Shown here: piece after piece, positions 10,599 to 22,998 of the stretch
Layout: every line of letters begins with the position of its first letter
Numbering within the stretch: the first letter of the stretch is position 1
DNA from: Gautieria morchelliformis
Lineage: Eukaryota; Basidiomycota; Agaricomycetes; Gomphales; Gomphaceae
NCBI GenBank assembly: GCA_015179125.1
Contig: WHVA01000028.1
Coordinates: 124,001-188,000, forward strand
DNA length: 64,000 bases
Direction of reading: 5' to 3'
Position numbers and translations under genes: made by a program
Notes under the pieces: model-generated
What the model saw: the letters and a program-made list of their open reading frames with translations, nothing else
What the model was told of the DNA's origin: nothing
Databases searched by the model: none

Positions 10599-13333
10599 TT
10601 AGTGGTTCATAAAGGTGCTGAAATATTCGTCCAAATGCTTCGCCTTATCCAGCGGTGCCACAGTGCCCACAAAGCCGTCAGGACGAACGACGACAACGGC
10701 GCCACTGGGCTGAATTCCATACGTTATGTAGGCTGATTCCCCAAATGTGCTGTGGAGCACCTCCGGCTGGTCGATGAACACCCTGTCAATGAAGAGGTCG
10801 AATTAGCTGTTTCGCTGGCTAAGACTTGGGGGTGGAACGCACTTGGACCAGTGAAGCTGCAAACTCTTGGGTAACGATGCGTCCTGCTTTTCTACCATGC
10901 TGGATGAATCCGGCCCAATCCTGTCAACCAGAATGAATGAAGACGCTGTGCAACAAATAACATACCTGATGGTCAATATTTCAAATAGTTCTTTGAAGTC
11001 CCCCTTTCGAGCATATTTTACTAGTATTTGCTCTAGGTTAATGGCCAGCTTATGGAGCGTGACAAGCTGTCTCTCATCGCCGGCGTCCCCGGTGAAGATC
11101 AATAGCTTAAAGCGCGCATCGGCAGGCAGAAGGTCCTGCACCTGATATGGCCGACCATCCGCTACGCGGACGACCATTTGAGGGACGATTCGTTCTCCAA
11201 CGATGAGGCTTTTGGCGTAGGACTGATATTGGGCATTTGTGATGACTGATGGCCTGTAATGGATGCCAATGCCGCTGATGTGTCCCGTATGAGGCAGATA
11301 TTCATGATAGTGAGAGTCAAAGGGCATACCTGGTAAACCCCCCGAATGTCTGGAAAGCACTAGATGAGATAATAGTCAGATCAGCAGGTATATGCGATGA
11401 TGTCAAAATGACACACCCGATAAATTCCTCATGGGTAACGCCATCTAGACATTTCTCCGATCGTGGTTGCCCAGAGAATAAGGCTGCGAATTTGCGATCA
11501 AAGGCAATGAGATCCTGTGCGTATTTCCGACGTTCATACTCGTACTACCACCCACGGAAACATGCCATTAAGCATCCTAACCCAAAGAGAGCTATAAACA
11601 GGCACCAACAGTAGACAGTAGGGCTGGGGAAGACCAGCCACGAAGGACCTGGGTGATCTTCCAAGTAAGATTATGGGTATCGTTCATGCTGGCGTTCATC
11701 CCTGGGAGAATATTGGAGATTGCATGGTAGCTAACAGTGCGAATTACGTACCTTGGCCGGCTTTGGGGGAGTGGGTGTGACCTACAAGACTCGGAGGCTT
11801 CAGGCGTGAGGGGTTGACTGAGAGATGAAATCACGCACATGCATCACCCGCGATGAAGACGCGCTCTTTTCTCTGGAAGCTCGATGCCACTCGTTGCCCG
11901 ACTATATCAGACATTATCAACATGGTAGATTCATTGGGCTGGCTATGAGTGCGTACTAATGTATATCGTCCACCATTCGATCTCTCGTGGAAAATCGATC
12001 GTGTAAGGCTGCATCGACTTCTTGGCCACCTAGTAAATGGAAAGCGTTATAAACTTGACGAATATGAGAAAATAGGCGACGAACAGCCATTAACTTCAGA
12101 CTGTCCATCTTTGTCTTATCGACACGTCCGTTGGTTACCACGTCAGCCTCGGTTAGTTGGAGGTATAGTCGGACTTTGTCGCCTTCGCGTGGAATGACCA
12201 TGCACGAGCCATTGTTGGAATGAATTACGGTTTTATTTCGGATATCGGGAAAATTGGTCTCTGGTATTGTGTCGACTACGCCCCAGATGTGATCTATTAT
12301 AATGACAGACATTGAACATGTTGGATTCAAGGACGTAAACAGGAGGAAATATTTAGGCACGGACCTGTTTGCTCGCCTTCCATGTCGATGTCGAGGGCTT
12401 TGCGTACCCAGGAATGAGCGCCTATAGAGAGTAATAGGAAACTTGATATCTCCTTGCAGATGAGACTACTCACCGTCGGCGCCTACGACATATTTTGCGC
12501 GAACGACTTCTGTACCTTCACCACCATCCAACCGTTTCAGCACGACCTTTATATTTGGATAAATAGTAAGAACCAATGCAAGATTGTTTAAGCTCACCTT
12601 CACTGGATGCGAGTGAGGATCTGCCAGTTCCTTGGCGTCGCTGGAGATTTGCATCGATATAGGAACAATGGGACGCTCGACCTCTACCCCATAAGAAGAC
12701 ATGGCGTCGAGGAAGATGGCTTCTATGGCGCCTTGATGGAGTGTTACCTTGAGGTATACGAGCATGAGAAAAGTAGGTTAACGGCGAGACATGATGATAC
12801 TTGCCTCAAACGGAAAACGAGCTGTAGTTGCTGTGACGTCTGGGGCACGACCAGTTCGCTGTGATGGACGATTAGTTAATCGAAGGGGGCGGGCACGGTT
12901 TAACAGACTTGAATGCCACCATTAGGGCCTGGGTTGTAAAAAGCCTGGTGGATGGATTACTTGAGAGCGCCGGGGAGCAACAGGATAACTTACTGCCAGG
13001 TGCATCTGGTTTCCTTCACTCAAAAGACGATCGGCCAAACCATAGCTCTGGATTGTATGAACATTGTGGTCGTGTTTAGCTCTAGAGGGTGAACTAACCT
13101 GCAGCACCTCTATGGTACGAGGTTGGATGCCATCAGCTTGACCTGCAGCGACTTTCTTCGCCCTAATATTAGAGAATTGGATCAGGACAGAAGGTAAGTA
13201 TGCAAGACGGGCCGTACCTTTGATCCACTATTCTGATGTTGACACCGAATTTGGCCAAGCCTTGGGCACACATTAGACCGGCTGGACCGGCTCCAATGAC
13301 GAGGACATCGACAAATGATTCCTTGGGGGACAT
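10599..13333 (-). CDS. FAD-dependent monooxygenase, phenol 2-monooxygenase type
   Basis: Multi-exon gene (about 14 exons) for an aromatic-ring hydroxylase. The N terminus has the FAD-binding Rossmann motif VLVIGAGPAGLMCA. Further on are VVGADG with GAHSWVRK (second FAD motif area), DHIWGVVDTIPETNFPD, and RVFIAGDACHTHSP, the conserved GD motif contacting FAD. The C-terminal third (about 10599-11300) matches the thioredoxin-fold dimerisation domain of phenol hydroxylases and ends with VVVVRPDGFVG. One intron (between FPFE and VTLHQG, near 12752-12810) starts GC instead of GT. The start at 13333 (MSPKES) is preferred; an in-frame Met lies at 13354. The substrate cannot be told. All exons appear open. 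Confidence 0.85.
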
Positions 13334-13354
13334 GTTGCGGGGAGCGGTGAGCAA

Positions 13355-14169
13355 AGCTCGGATGGATCATCAGCATTGGATTTATATGAGACGGTCACGT
13401 GCGCGGCCACTGAAGGTATACAAAAGTGTCTCCCTTTAGGGCACCGGCTGCTCACGCGTACACAGGGGTGTTACATGCATGATTGTTCTCGCGTCGGTCA
13501 TGATTACTGTGTATCGCCAAGAATTTGCCTTGTTGGGAAACTCTGCCAACATCAAGAGAAAGCCTCAGCTTCCTCAAGCCGTAATGAACTTCGCCGCTGT
13601 ATCTTCGCGATTTTCAGAGCTGGCGCGGAAGCGCGTCCTGTATGGACGACACGAGTTGAGCACCCGGTGTCCGAGTGGAATCGCCAGTAGTGTTGCCGTT
13701 GGACCGGACTGTGACTGTGCTGGTCAAGGAACGCGCATGGGAAGTCATGGGAAAAGAAACCCAGTGTAAGGGCAGCTCCTATTCCACAATTCTACAGATC
13801 GGCTAGTTTCATCTCCGATCCGCTGTACAACTCCAAGTTGCTCTGAGAGTGAAGGGACATACCGATCTCCTGCTGGTTTGCATGGATAAACAAACGTACT
13901 CCGTGCATCAGTCTGCCATTGTCACATTATATTAAGACAGCCCAAGATATGTAGTGACATTTGTGTCCGCGGTTGGTTTGATTTTATCTTCTCTCATTCC
14001 TGCTTCCAAGTATGCAGATTAGCATATACTGACATACAGGCTATATACGGCTGGGAAGTTCAGAAGTGTAATTAGCGAATTGTATGTTCCCTGCAGCCTT
14101 TATATGATACCAAGGTCGACTCAAAATGTCCTCGTTACGGCAGGGACGACTCGTTAAGTATTTCCACAG
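13355..14169. other. Intergenic, no gene recognised
   Basis: A plus-strand frame at 13479-13769 is open for 96 codons but has no recognised domain or good splice context. Nothing else is supported. Confidence 0.4.
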
Positions 14170-15380
14170 TCACGTCAGGAGCGACATGCACCCATCTGAT
14201 CGAGTAGGCCAGGTAGGTTTGCCAAGATCTGGTGTCGCCGACCAGTGCTCGTCCTCCACCTCGAAGATTAGTACACCAGCGTTAAATCCCGCCTCAGCCA
14301 CCATCTGTCTGCTATAGTATTGTCCAGCTCGGAATGTCAAGGGTATTCATTCATCCAAGTATCGAGCGATAACTCGGGGCGTGATAAATGTGTTTCCGTG
14401 TATGGGATCCAAATACACCTTACTCATAGTCATTTCGCACTTGTCGTCCACGATAGTCGATGTACTGTTGAGCATTGGAGGAAAATGTCTGCCATGCATA
14501 AGCACAGTTGAAATCTTTGCTCAGGCTTACTATCCGCGAACCTCGTCGGATACCGATTCCCTCCGGGATATCTGGATAAAGGGGTCCATGTGCAGAGTAT
14601 GACTAACGTTATCACAAAAGTCATTACTTTGAACACACCGAGCTCTGTCATGCTCACCAATCCAAACCAGTCTCAAGAACATCTCATGTCCAGGGGCCTG
14701 TGCGAGGATAGTATCCTAAATTGACCATGACATCGATGGAGTTGTCTTGTACCTCAGCTGCAAGGTTGAATAGTCGCTTCAATCTAGGGGGACGCCTGTC
14801 TGTTCCCCGGATGATTGTAGCCAACATCACCATGTGCCACCTCAAGAGAGGGTTGAAGGAGATTACTGTCAGTCACCTCCAGCATCTGTGCGACTTTCCT
14901 GGAGTGCACACACGTCGTCGTATACCTCGAGGATATCTATCGAGTTACAAGGTCATTCTTTTGGTTGTTATCTTCGCTCGGGGGTGTGCAATGGCGACGA
15001 TAATCCAATAGGAAGCGCAGGAAACCCCTCACGATCTTCCTAGTGGCAGACCTATTCAAACTCAGTATGGCTACTGCGTGTGTGGCTCAGATGCTTACTG
15101 CTATCTTTGTATACATACAGTAAGGGACAGAAGACATTGGTCAGCTCCATAAATGCCGCTGACATCGCGTCAGTATATCATCAACCTTTGACGGGAGGGA
15201 AACTAAACCTTTCCTGTGCTCGCCGCTTGTGTGTGGCACCTACTTCAAATGCAAGATATACCTCGAAGTGACACTCCCGAAGCTTCATGTAATAACGATC
15301 ACATATCTGGACAACCATGTCAATGCAAGTGTAGGGGTCGCCACCGAGTCTAATAGATATAAGCATATACGGTGATTATG
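14170..15380 (-). pseudogene. Unidentified broken gene
   Basis: Minus-strand segments look like exons of one protein. In order they include GGDPYTCIDMVVQICDRYYM (about 15295-15355), VAQMLEVTDSNLLQPSLEV (about 14840-14900), NLGYYPRTGPW, PEGIGIRRGSRIVSLSKDF, KVYLDPIHGNTFITPRVIAR, and finally FRAGQYYSRQMVAEAGF with a stop at 14170-14172. An in-frame TGA follows ARYLDE near 14350, and no complete splice model could be built. The family was not recognised. Part of the first segment recurs at about 20690-20735, at the start of the second tandem block. Confidence 0.4.
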
Positions 15381-15399
15381 AGAGCCTTTTGAGGCCGGC

Positions 15400-16500
15400 A
15401 TTCTGATCTGTGCCGCCGCATTGCCGCCACATGGGCGCAGTGTGGTGTTAGTTGAGTCGGCTAGACCTATGTGCCGTCTGTGCTTGGAGCTTGGCCGTGT
15501 CACGCGATCACGGTGACTCCTGTAAATTAGGCCGGCAGGCCCTTGGTCGAGGACGTCAGTTGTCATACAGAGGTAAGATGTACTGTTGTGGTATATTAAT
15601 CCTTCTCACAGGTTTTTCCTCTGTTGTGCTTGCGCATCGATGGATTCGTCGATGGACGTCTTTCTTTTCCTTTGTTTTTTTTTGTATGTAATTTGCAATT
15701 TATTGTCTTCTGGGACACGGCCCTACATGTGACATTTGATGGTAATGGCTTGGATGGCATCCTTGGGACTGTCGGGGTCATCCCAGGAGGTCGGGACGTT
15801 GTGTGCAACCGCAGCATAGGTACGTTGCAGAACAGTAGCTGCCAGCTTGGCCCATTCCTTAGCTAAGCTGCCTGCGAGCGAAGCCGCAAGGCCGTCGCTG
15901 GGCAAACCGGAACCTTTGCACCCGCTGCAGGCAGCCGTCTCCGAAGATTGGGCTCTGTTAGGGAGGGTTGCTCCCCTAGGCGGATGGGCAGCGGCTTCGA
16001 GCCGACGAAAGCTCTCATCAGGGGGATACCGCTACCCCTACCGCTTGCCCTTCCAGTTCTGTCTAGGAGTCGCTACCTCTGAGCCGTTTGTTAGCTGGAG
16101 TAAATGGCCCGCGCCCATGAACGATGCCTTTAGCTACCCGAACATAGATCGCTAACGGCGCTCATTACCTCCTAGTGGGAGGTGTACAGGTTGGTGAATG
16201 TGCTAGTCAGAGGACAGAAGCTTCGTGCGAAGCTGACGAGCCATGGTACTGCGGCTAGTAGTTTCCAGTCCGACGCATACGCTCTTGCATCCATGCAGCA
16301 AGACGATGCTGGATGTGCATGTACTCGGGCTTGATTGGCCACATTTTGAACGTGAGCGTAAAGGTTTCCACCTGTGCTCTTGGAAGGTACCACGGAGTGG
16401 GGAGTCTAGTCCCCCTTTTTGAGGATTGGCGAAGTACTTGCTTAGTACATCATCGCACATGCTCATGAGCATGGCGAGGGCAAATCCACGGTGTTTTGCT
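15400..16500. other. Block 1 left part, no functional gene recognised
   Basis: Several short frames exist on both strands, but none has a recognised domain. Corresponding copy 2 sequence (20780-21880) does not keep the same frames open, which argues against present coding function. Confidence 0.4.
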
Positions 16501-16862
16501 GCTTTGTCCGAGCTCTTTAGCAAGATGAAGATTTCTCATCCTTAGAGTCCGACTGAAATCTTCGCTGTGGGGGGTTGCCTTCTTGCTCGCTCCGCCTGGC
16601 GGGGGCAAACCCACAGTGTTTTTGGCTTTGTCCAAGTTCATTAGCAAGATGAAGATTTCTTGTCCTTGGGAGTTCCACCGAAATCTTCGTTTTGGGGGTT
16701 GCCTTGTTGCTCGCTTCGCCTGGCGGGGGCAAATCCACGGTGTTTTTCGACTTTGTCCGAGTTCTTTAGCGAGATGGTGATTCCTTTTTCTTGGAGTTCA
16801 GCAGAAATCTCCGGTTTGGGGGTTACCTTGTTGCTCACTTCGCCATGCTTGACCATATCGGC
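16501..16862. repeat. Tandem repeat, period about 124 bp, three copies
   Basis: Copies start at GCTTTGTCCG (16501), GCTTTGTCCA (16625) and ACTTTGTCCG (16750). Each contains TTAGCAAGATGAAGATTTC or a variant and GGGTTGCCTTnTTGCTCGC. The corresponding place in copy 2 of the block (about 21923-22040) has a single copy. In minus-strand translation the repeat gives recurring HRGFAPARRSEQ-like peptides, a possible relic of a coding minisatellite. Confidence 0.8.
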
Positions 16863-16990
16863 GTAGGAGGAGGGGTGGGATGCTGTGTTGACAAAGCCGG
16901 GCGCCGCAGCAATGGCCTGCTTGATGGCGTTTACCGCTGACTGGAAGTCGACATATTGAACCTTTCCCCAGGAGCCCAGTAACAGCTGTC

Positions 16991-17730
16991 AGCTGAGCTG
17001 GGATGCGCCCTCCCTGCCTATGTCGTAGGTATGTCCCTTCCTGAAGACGGCGAAAGTGCCGAGGGCTTTCAATAGGCCAGAAAGATCTGTTTTGTGAGTC
17101 TCGGCAATCTCACGGGTCGACAACACCGCAGCTGTGGAGCAGAGCCATTTAGAGGGCGCAGAAAGGAAGAGGAAGGGCGGTGCGTGAGAATGTGCAGTAA
17201 CTGTGTAAGGGGGGCTATGTGCATCGAGTGTGTTCCAAAGCATCCTTCCACTTCCAGAGGCGTCTGCCAGCCAATAGGAACGTGGAAAGTTTGTTCGGAA
17301 GGAAGATTTGTTGGAGGTGGTGGTAGGATTCAGGGAGCACTCCTGCGCTAGGATGCGCCCTCCCTGCCTATGTTGTAGGTATTTCCCTTCCTGAAGTCGG
17401 CAGGGTCGACAAGACTACAGCAGGATGTTCCTGAGTCGAGGAGGGTGGGCGTGGCGGCCCTGCGTTGCTGCACCCCGGGTGTCTGTAGACCTTGAGAACC
17501 CGGCTGTGGAACAGAGCCATTTAGAGGCGGCGCAGAAAGGAAGAAGAGGAAGGGCGGTGCGTGAGAAGTGCAGCAACCGTGTAAGGGGCATATGTGCGTC
17601 GAGAGTGTGTGTTCCAGAGTATCCTTCCACTTCCCGAGGCGTGTGCCAGCCCATAGGAACGTGGAAATTTTTGTTCGGAGGGAAGATGTGTATGAGTGGG
17701 TGCTAGGATGCAAGGAGCGCCCCCGCGAGG
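16991..17730. repeat. Direct repeat of about 360 bp, two copies
   Basis: Both copies begin GGATGCGCCCTCCCTGCCTA (16992 and 17351). Copy 1 keeps GAGGGCTTTCAATAGGCCAG, which copy 2 lacks. Copy 2 keeps the CCTGAGTCGAGG...GAGAACCCGGCT part, which copy 1 lacks. The single version in block 2 (22202-22620) contains both parts, so it looks ancestral, with duplication followed by complementary deletions in block 1. Confidence 0.75.
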
Positions 17731-18129
17731 CCCCACACCCATGGGTAAAGGATAGAATTGGGTGTGGGGCGTCGCAGAAGAGAGGCGTCAAGTGGCGAAC
17801 TAGGAGTAACGTGAGTATATATACTGTTAGTAAGAGCGTGCACGGACCATCGGCGCTTACAACGCTCGGCCGAGCGGGCCGCTAACTCTCAAAATCGCCT
17901 TCATAGTTTTTCTAGCTACACCGTGCTCTACTCTTGACTAGACTTGACGCCTCGCCATTGTTCTAACTGTATCGTTGCCGAAATAATCATTGCTCACAGT
18001 TCTTTCCGATCGGCCCTTTGCTATCAATTCGAAGCGCAGTGTGTAACATCATGCGGGAAGGGAAGGTACAAGCCTCGCTATGGTACCGTTGTACTAACGG
18101 TGTCCCTACCGAACCGCCTAAAGCCCCCC

Positions 18130-18700
18130 TAGCGGGTACACCAGCTGTAGACCGGCTCGGCCGTGTGTCCGAGCTCAAGATTTCATCGTCTAGACTGCCT
18201 GCTGACTCGCCTAGCAGATTGCCATCTTCGTCCTCTGCATGAAGTATCGATCGTTCTAACTATCCCCTCCATCAGCACAGGATCTAGGCTTTCCCAGCCA
18301 ATCACCTTCACCGTCTACGTCAGAGAATGACCACCTCACGGAGTCGTTCCACGCTCCACCTCGTGGCAATCCACTTCGGGACCTGGTTAGCCCCGTCAAT
18401 CCTCCGACGGAGGCAGGGGAGTCTCGTAAGGTATTGACGAAGATTCTCAGCGCACTGAACGACACGCCGGGTGTGTTCCCGCCGCTAAGAGCAGCTGCCA
18501 GGGATACCCAATATCCTTAAGATCACCGATGTACGTTCCCAGCCGGCCAAAATGATTGCGCGGGGGTACTCACACCGTGATGTAACAGACCTATGTACAG
18601 AATAAGCTAGACTTTCAGGACCTAACGCAAAAGTTGAAGGTCTCCATATCTATTATTTGGTACTAAGAGGTTCGTCATTTAGGTCATTTGCTCCCTCCCC
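18130..18700 (+). pseudogene. N-terminal exon of NACHT-WD40 (NLR-like) gene, copy 1
   Basis: Reads PAVDRLGRVSELKISSSRLP, a Ser/Pro-rich stretch, then RKVLTKILSALNDTPGVFPP and LRAAA. Agaricomycete NACHT-type STAND proteins often carry a similar LSALNDA-GVFPPLRAAAGG segment before the NTPase domain. A GT...AG intron (donor GTACGTTCCCAG near 18530) would join it to TYVQNKLDFQDLTQKLK. The frame is broken by an indel near 18245 relative to copy 2. No NACHT P-loop is seen downstream. Family assignment is from memory of the motif and is moderate. Confidence 0.5.
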
Positions 18701-19289
18701 GCATAAAGGACCAGTCAGAGTGCGTGAATATACGTTAGCTCCAAGGTTTTGCGGGACTCACCAACTATCCAGGGCGATCCCTGCCTGTACGGACGATGTC
18801 AATCGTCGAATAAACAAAAGCAGTTCCCAGCGTGTGGTCGAGGTTGATGCCGACGCTAGTTTCATCGTAGGCACATTCCGTAAGATCGGTCTCCTGTTGG
18901 ATGCGTTTCAGGCGGGAACCTCGGTTACTTACCTCGGCGTAGATGGATATCCAGCTCCGCATAAATGCAAATGTGGCACATCTTTTGCAGGTAATACCAC
19001 CTTCCCTGCCGGAACTGTTTTTGATCGTTCAATATTGAAATAATTCCTTCAGGATGATGTTTTTCGTAAGCTTGCTGCTGCAATACGACGGGGGTGGTTA
19101 TTAAACGAGTATTTTTTCAGAGAGTCTCAAATCTGCTGACGATGTGTCTTACAAATCACACCGCGGACGGGGAAGCAAATGTGCAGGTTGCATGGAAGAC
19201 ACTCGTGTAATGGGCCGACGATGACACAGCTCCTAATGTCTGCTGGCTTGGCGGGATGGCAGGTATAGGAAACTCCAGCGTTGCTGTCA

Positions 19290-20270
19290 CCTTCAGCGAT
19301 CGCATGGACAAGAAGCTGAAGCTGGGAGCCAGTTTCTTCTGTTCCGACTCATGTCGCGACGCACGTCTCATCGTGCCTACTATTGCACGTATGCTTGGTC
19401 GAATATCCCGCGGACCCGATCGGCGGTATGTGAGGTTCCTGGAAGCAATCCTGATGTGGCATTTGGACGGTCATACACGCGGGGGGGTAGGGAAACTCAC
19501 GTTCTCGCCCAACGGCAGCCGTGTCGCGGTCGCGCGCTTGGACAGCGCAGTTCGAGTCTGGAACATGGAGACTGAGGAGACTGAGCATGTGCTAAAAGCC
19601 CATTCAGATTGGTCGTCGCCCGTCGCGTTCTCTCCAGACGGCAGCCACATTGTGTCTGGATCGCAGAACGGGAAGGTTCGCGTCTGCAACTTAGCGACGC
19701 GGGTCACCAGAGCACGTGCTTGGGGGTCATATCGACTGGGTGTCGTCAGTCGCGTTCTCGACAGATGGCAAGCATCTTGTGTCCGGATCGCAGGACAAGG
19801 CAGTTCGAGTCTGGCATATCGCTGCTATGAGTCATGCGCCAGATGGTCATTTGGAATTGGTATCCTCTGTCACGTTTTCGCCCGACGGCAATCGCGTTGC
19901 GTCTGGGTTGGAGGATAAGCAAGTTCGAATATGGAGCATGGCGACTGGAGAGTCAGAGCAGTCGTTGGTCGCATTCTCGCCCGACAGCAAACCCGTCGCG
20001 TCTGGATCGGAATACAGGACTGTTCGAGTCTGGGACGTGACCACTGGGGTGTCAGAGCACGTGTTGGAAGGTCATACACTCCGGGTCTCTTGCATCGCAT
20101 TCTCGCTTGATGGCAGCTTCATTGCATCTGGATCGGATGATATGAATGTTCAAGTCTGGAACGTGGCCACTGGGGAGTCAGTGCATGTACTGAAGGGACA
20201 TAGTGATCCTGTAGCACTCGTCGCATTTCGGCCCGAAGGTGTCGTGTCCAGGAGCACGAGACAAGATGTC
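19290..20270 (+). pseudogene. WD40-repeat array of NACHT-WD40 type gene, copy 1
   Basis: About six to seven WD40 repeats with strong consensus, for example VAFSPDGSHIVSGSQNGKVR and VRVWDVTTGVSEHVLEGHT. Such highly alike repeats are typical of the C-terminal ligand-sensing part of fungal NLR-like STAND proteins. A frameshift between 19680 and 19720 moves the reading frame, some repeats are shortened, and the frame is lost after about 20250. No NTPase domain is attached, so this is a remnant. Confidence 0.75.
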
Positions 20271-20736
20271 AGTCCGGGACATTGTGACAGGCGTCTTGAC
20301 ATGCAGTACTTCGCTTTTCTTCGGACCCTACCGCGATATCGCACATCTACTGGCACATGTAGACCCACGCTTGCGACTCCCTCGAGATTACATGTGGCTA
20401 CTTGGTGAATTCCCCATGCCCGCTGCTCGCTGGATAGCTCCAGAGTACCGCACTATTTTCGCTCGTTGTTTCTTTGGCTCCGAAGTCTGTTTGGGACGTC
20501 ACACAGGCCACGTTGTTGAACCCAGAGGGGGCTGTTGGAGTACCAAACTGAAAGAGTGCATTCTTTTGTTTTCGTGTTGTTTCCGGTCCAGTGCCGATGT
20601 GCGGGGGAGTTCCCAGATTTTGGTCAAATTAGGACATGGAAGCTTCAATAAAGGCGAAAGTTTCATCCACGGTGCATGAGTACTAACGATCACAGTGGAT
20701 ATCTGGACGACCATGTCGATGCAAGTGTAGGGATCG

Positions 20737-20774
20737 GCACCGTAACCGTAGAACGGTTCGTACGGTTACGGTGC
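20737..20774. other. Perfect hairpin at the tandem-block junction
   Basis: A 14-bp arm GCACCGTAACCGTA is followed by a 10-nt loop and the exact inverted arm TACGGTTACGGTGC. It replaces about 50 bp of unrelated sequence found at the matching place in copy 1 (about 15345-15395). Confidence 0.85.
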
Positions 20775-22998
20775 AGTCCCTTTGATTGCCGCCACATGGG
20801 CGCAGTCTGGTGTTATACCACGTGTCGCTAGCTCGGTCATCGGTCTAGCAATCTTGCCCCTGGGTGCAGCCGGATGGGCACGAATGCCATCCCCCATGTG
20901 CCGTCTGTGAGCTTGCAGTGAGCCGGTCACTTCAGCTTGGCTGTGTCACGTGATCACGCTGCTCCCTTGGTCGAGGACGTCAGTTGTCATACAAGAGGTA
21001 AGATGTACTGTTGTGTATATTAATCCTTCTCACGTTTTTCTTCCTGTTGTGTATCGATGGATTCGTCGATGGACGTATTTCTTTTTCCTTTTTTTTTTGT
21101 ATGTAATTCATTAATTTATTGTCTTCGGGACATGACGGCCCTATATGAGAAATTTGATGGTACTCAAATATGATGACACATACTTTGCCTGAGTGACTTG
21201 GATGCCATCCTCGGGATTGTCGGGGTCATCCAAGGAGGTCGGGACGTGGTGTGCAACCACAGTATAGGTCCATGCTGCGAGCGAAGCCGCAAGACCGTCG
21301 CGTCCAGCAGGGCGCCGCTGCTCAGATCACAACCTTTGCACCTGCTGCAGGCAGCCGTCTCTGAAGATTGGGCTCTGTTAGCTAGGGAAGAGGGTTGCTG
21401 GGAGGCGGATGTGCAGCGGTTTCGAGCCGACGAAAGCTCTCATCAGGGGGATACCGCTACCCCTACCGCTTGCCCTTCCAGGTCTGTCTAGGCTGGGAGC
21501 CTTTGGCTTGCTGGAGTAAATGGCTCACGCAGATGAACAATGCCTTTAGCTACCGAAACAGAGATCGCTACCGGCGCTCATGAGCTGTTAGTAGGTGTAC
21601 TCGTCGGTGGGTGTGCTAGTCAGAGGGCGAAAGCTCCGTCTCAAGCTCAGCGCCAACTGACTAGCCATAGTATTACAGCCAGTAATTTCCAGTCCAACGG
21701 CATACGTTCGCGCGTCCACGTAGCCAGATCATGCTGGATGTGCATGCACCCGGGCTCGATTGGCCACAGTTTTGAACGTGAGCGTAAGCTTTCCAGCTGC
21801 TGTGTTGGTTGCCACGGAGTGGGGAATCGAGTCCCCCGTTTTTGAGGATGGGCGAAGTACTTGTTTAGTACATCATCATACATCCTCAGGATTACGGCGG
21901 AGGCGAATCCACGGTGTTTTTCGGCGCTGTCCAAGTTCTGTAGCGAGATGAAGATTTCTTTTCCTAGGAGTTCAACTGAAATCTTCGGTTTGGGGTTGCC
22001 TTGCTGCTCGCTTCGCCATGCTTCACGATATCAGCGTAGGAGGAGGGGTGGGATGGTGTGCTGGCACAGGCGGGCCGCGCAGCATTGGCCGCGTTGATGT
22101 GGTTTACAGCCGACTGGAAGGTGACATTTGATAAGGGACGGTGATCACCACAGAACTGACAGGCTATTCGCAGCAGCTGAATAATAGCTGTCAGCTCAGC
22201 TGGGATGCGCCCTCCCTGCGTATGTCGGAGGTATTTCCCTTGCTGACGTCCGCAAAAGTTCCGAGGGCTTTCACCAGGCCAGAAAGATCTGTTTTGTAAT
22301 ACCACGGGTCGACTAGACCATAGCAGGATTTTCCTGAGTCGAGGCGTGTGGGCATGGCGGCTCTGCGTTGCTGCACGCCGGGTGTCTGTAGACCTTGAGA
22401 ACCCGGCTACGGAGCAGAGCCATTTCGAGGGGGCGCAGGAAGGAAGAATGGGAAGGACGGTGCCTGAGAAGTGCAGCAACCGCGTAAGGGAAGGTATGTG
22501 CGTCGAGAGAGGGTGTTCCAAGGTATCCTTCCACTTCCAGAGGCGTGTGCCAGCCCATAGCAACGTGGAAAATTTCGTGCGGAGGGAAGATGTGTATGAG
22601 GTGGTGCTAGGATTTAAGGAGCGCCCCACGAGGCCCCACACCCATGGGTAAAGGATAGAATTGGGTGTTGGGGCGTCGCAGAAGAGAGGCGTCAAGTGGC
22701 GGACTAGGAGTAACGTGAGTATATATACTGTTAGTAAGAGCGTGCACGGACCATCGGCGCTTACAACGCTCGGCCGAGCGGGCCGCTACCTTTTCTAGCT
22801 ACTTCTATTTTTGACTAGACTTGACGCCTCGCAATTGTTCTAACTGTATCGTTGCCGAAATAATCATTGCTCATAGTTCCTTCCCATCGGCCCTTTGATA
22901 TCGATTCGAAGCGCAGTGTGTAACATCATGCGGGAAGGGAAGGTACAAGCCTCGCTATGGTACCGTTGTACTAACGGTGTCCCTCCCGATCCGCCTAA

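Larger units (their letters stand above)
15290..20634. repeat. Tandem block, copy 1 (NLR-remnant unit)
   Basis: Collinear with 20683-25430 across several kilobases. Shared landmarks include the GTCGAGGACGTCAGTTGTCATACA segment, the GGGGGATACCGCTACCCCTAC segment, the ACGCTCGGCCGAGCGGGCCGC segment, the N-terminal NLR-like exon and the WD40 array. Compared with copy 2 it has extra copies of two internal repeats, lacks about 215 bp near 18125 and about 50 bp near 18258, and has one segment in opposite orientation (19060-19278). Confidence 0.85.

Noticed and set aside
17348-17791. 147- and 243-codon minus-strand ORFs in the tandem units (with 21964-22695)
   Set aside because: They match each other because the units are duplicated, but they carry no domain, no start context and shift frames between copies.
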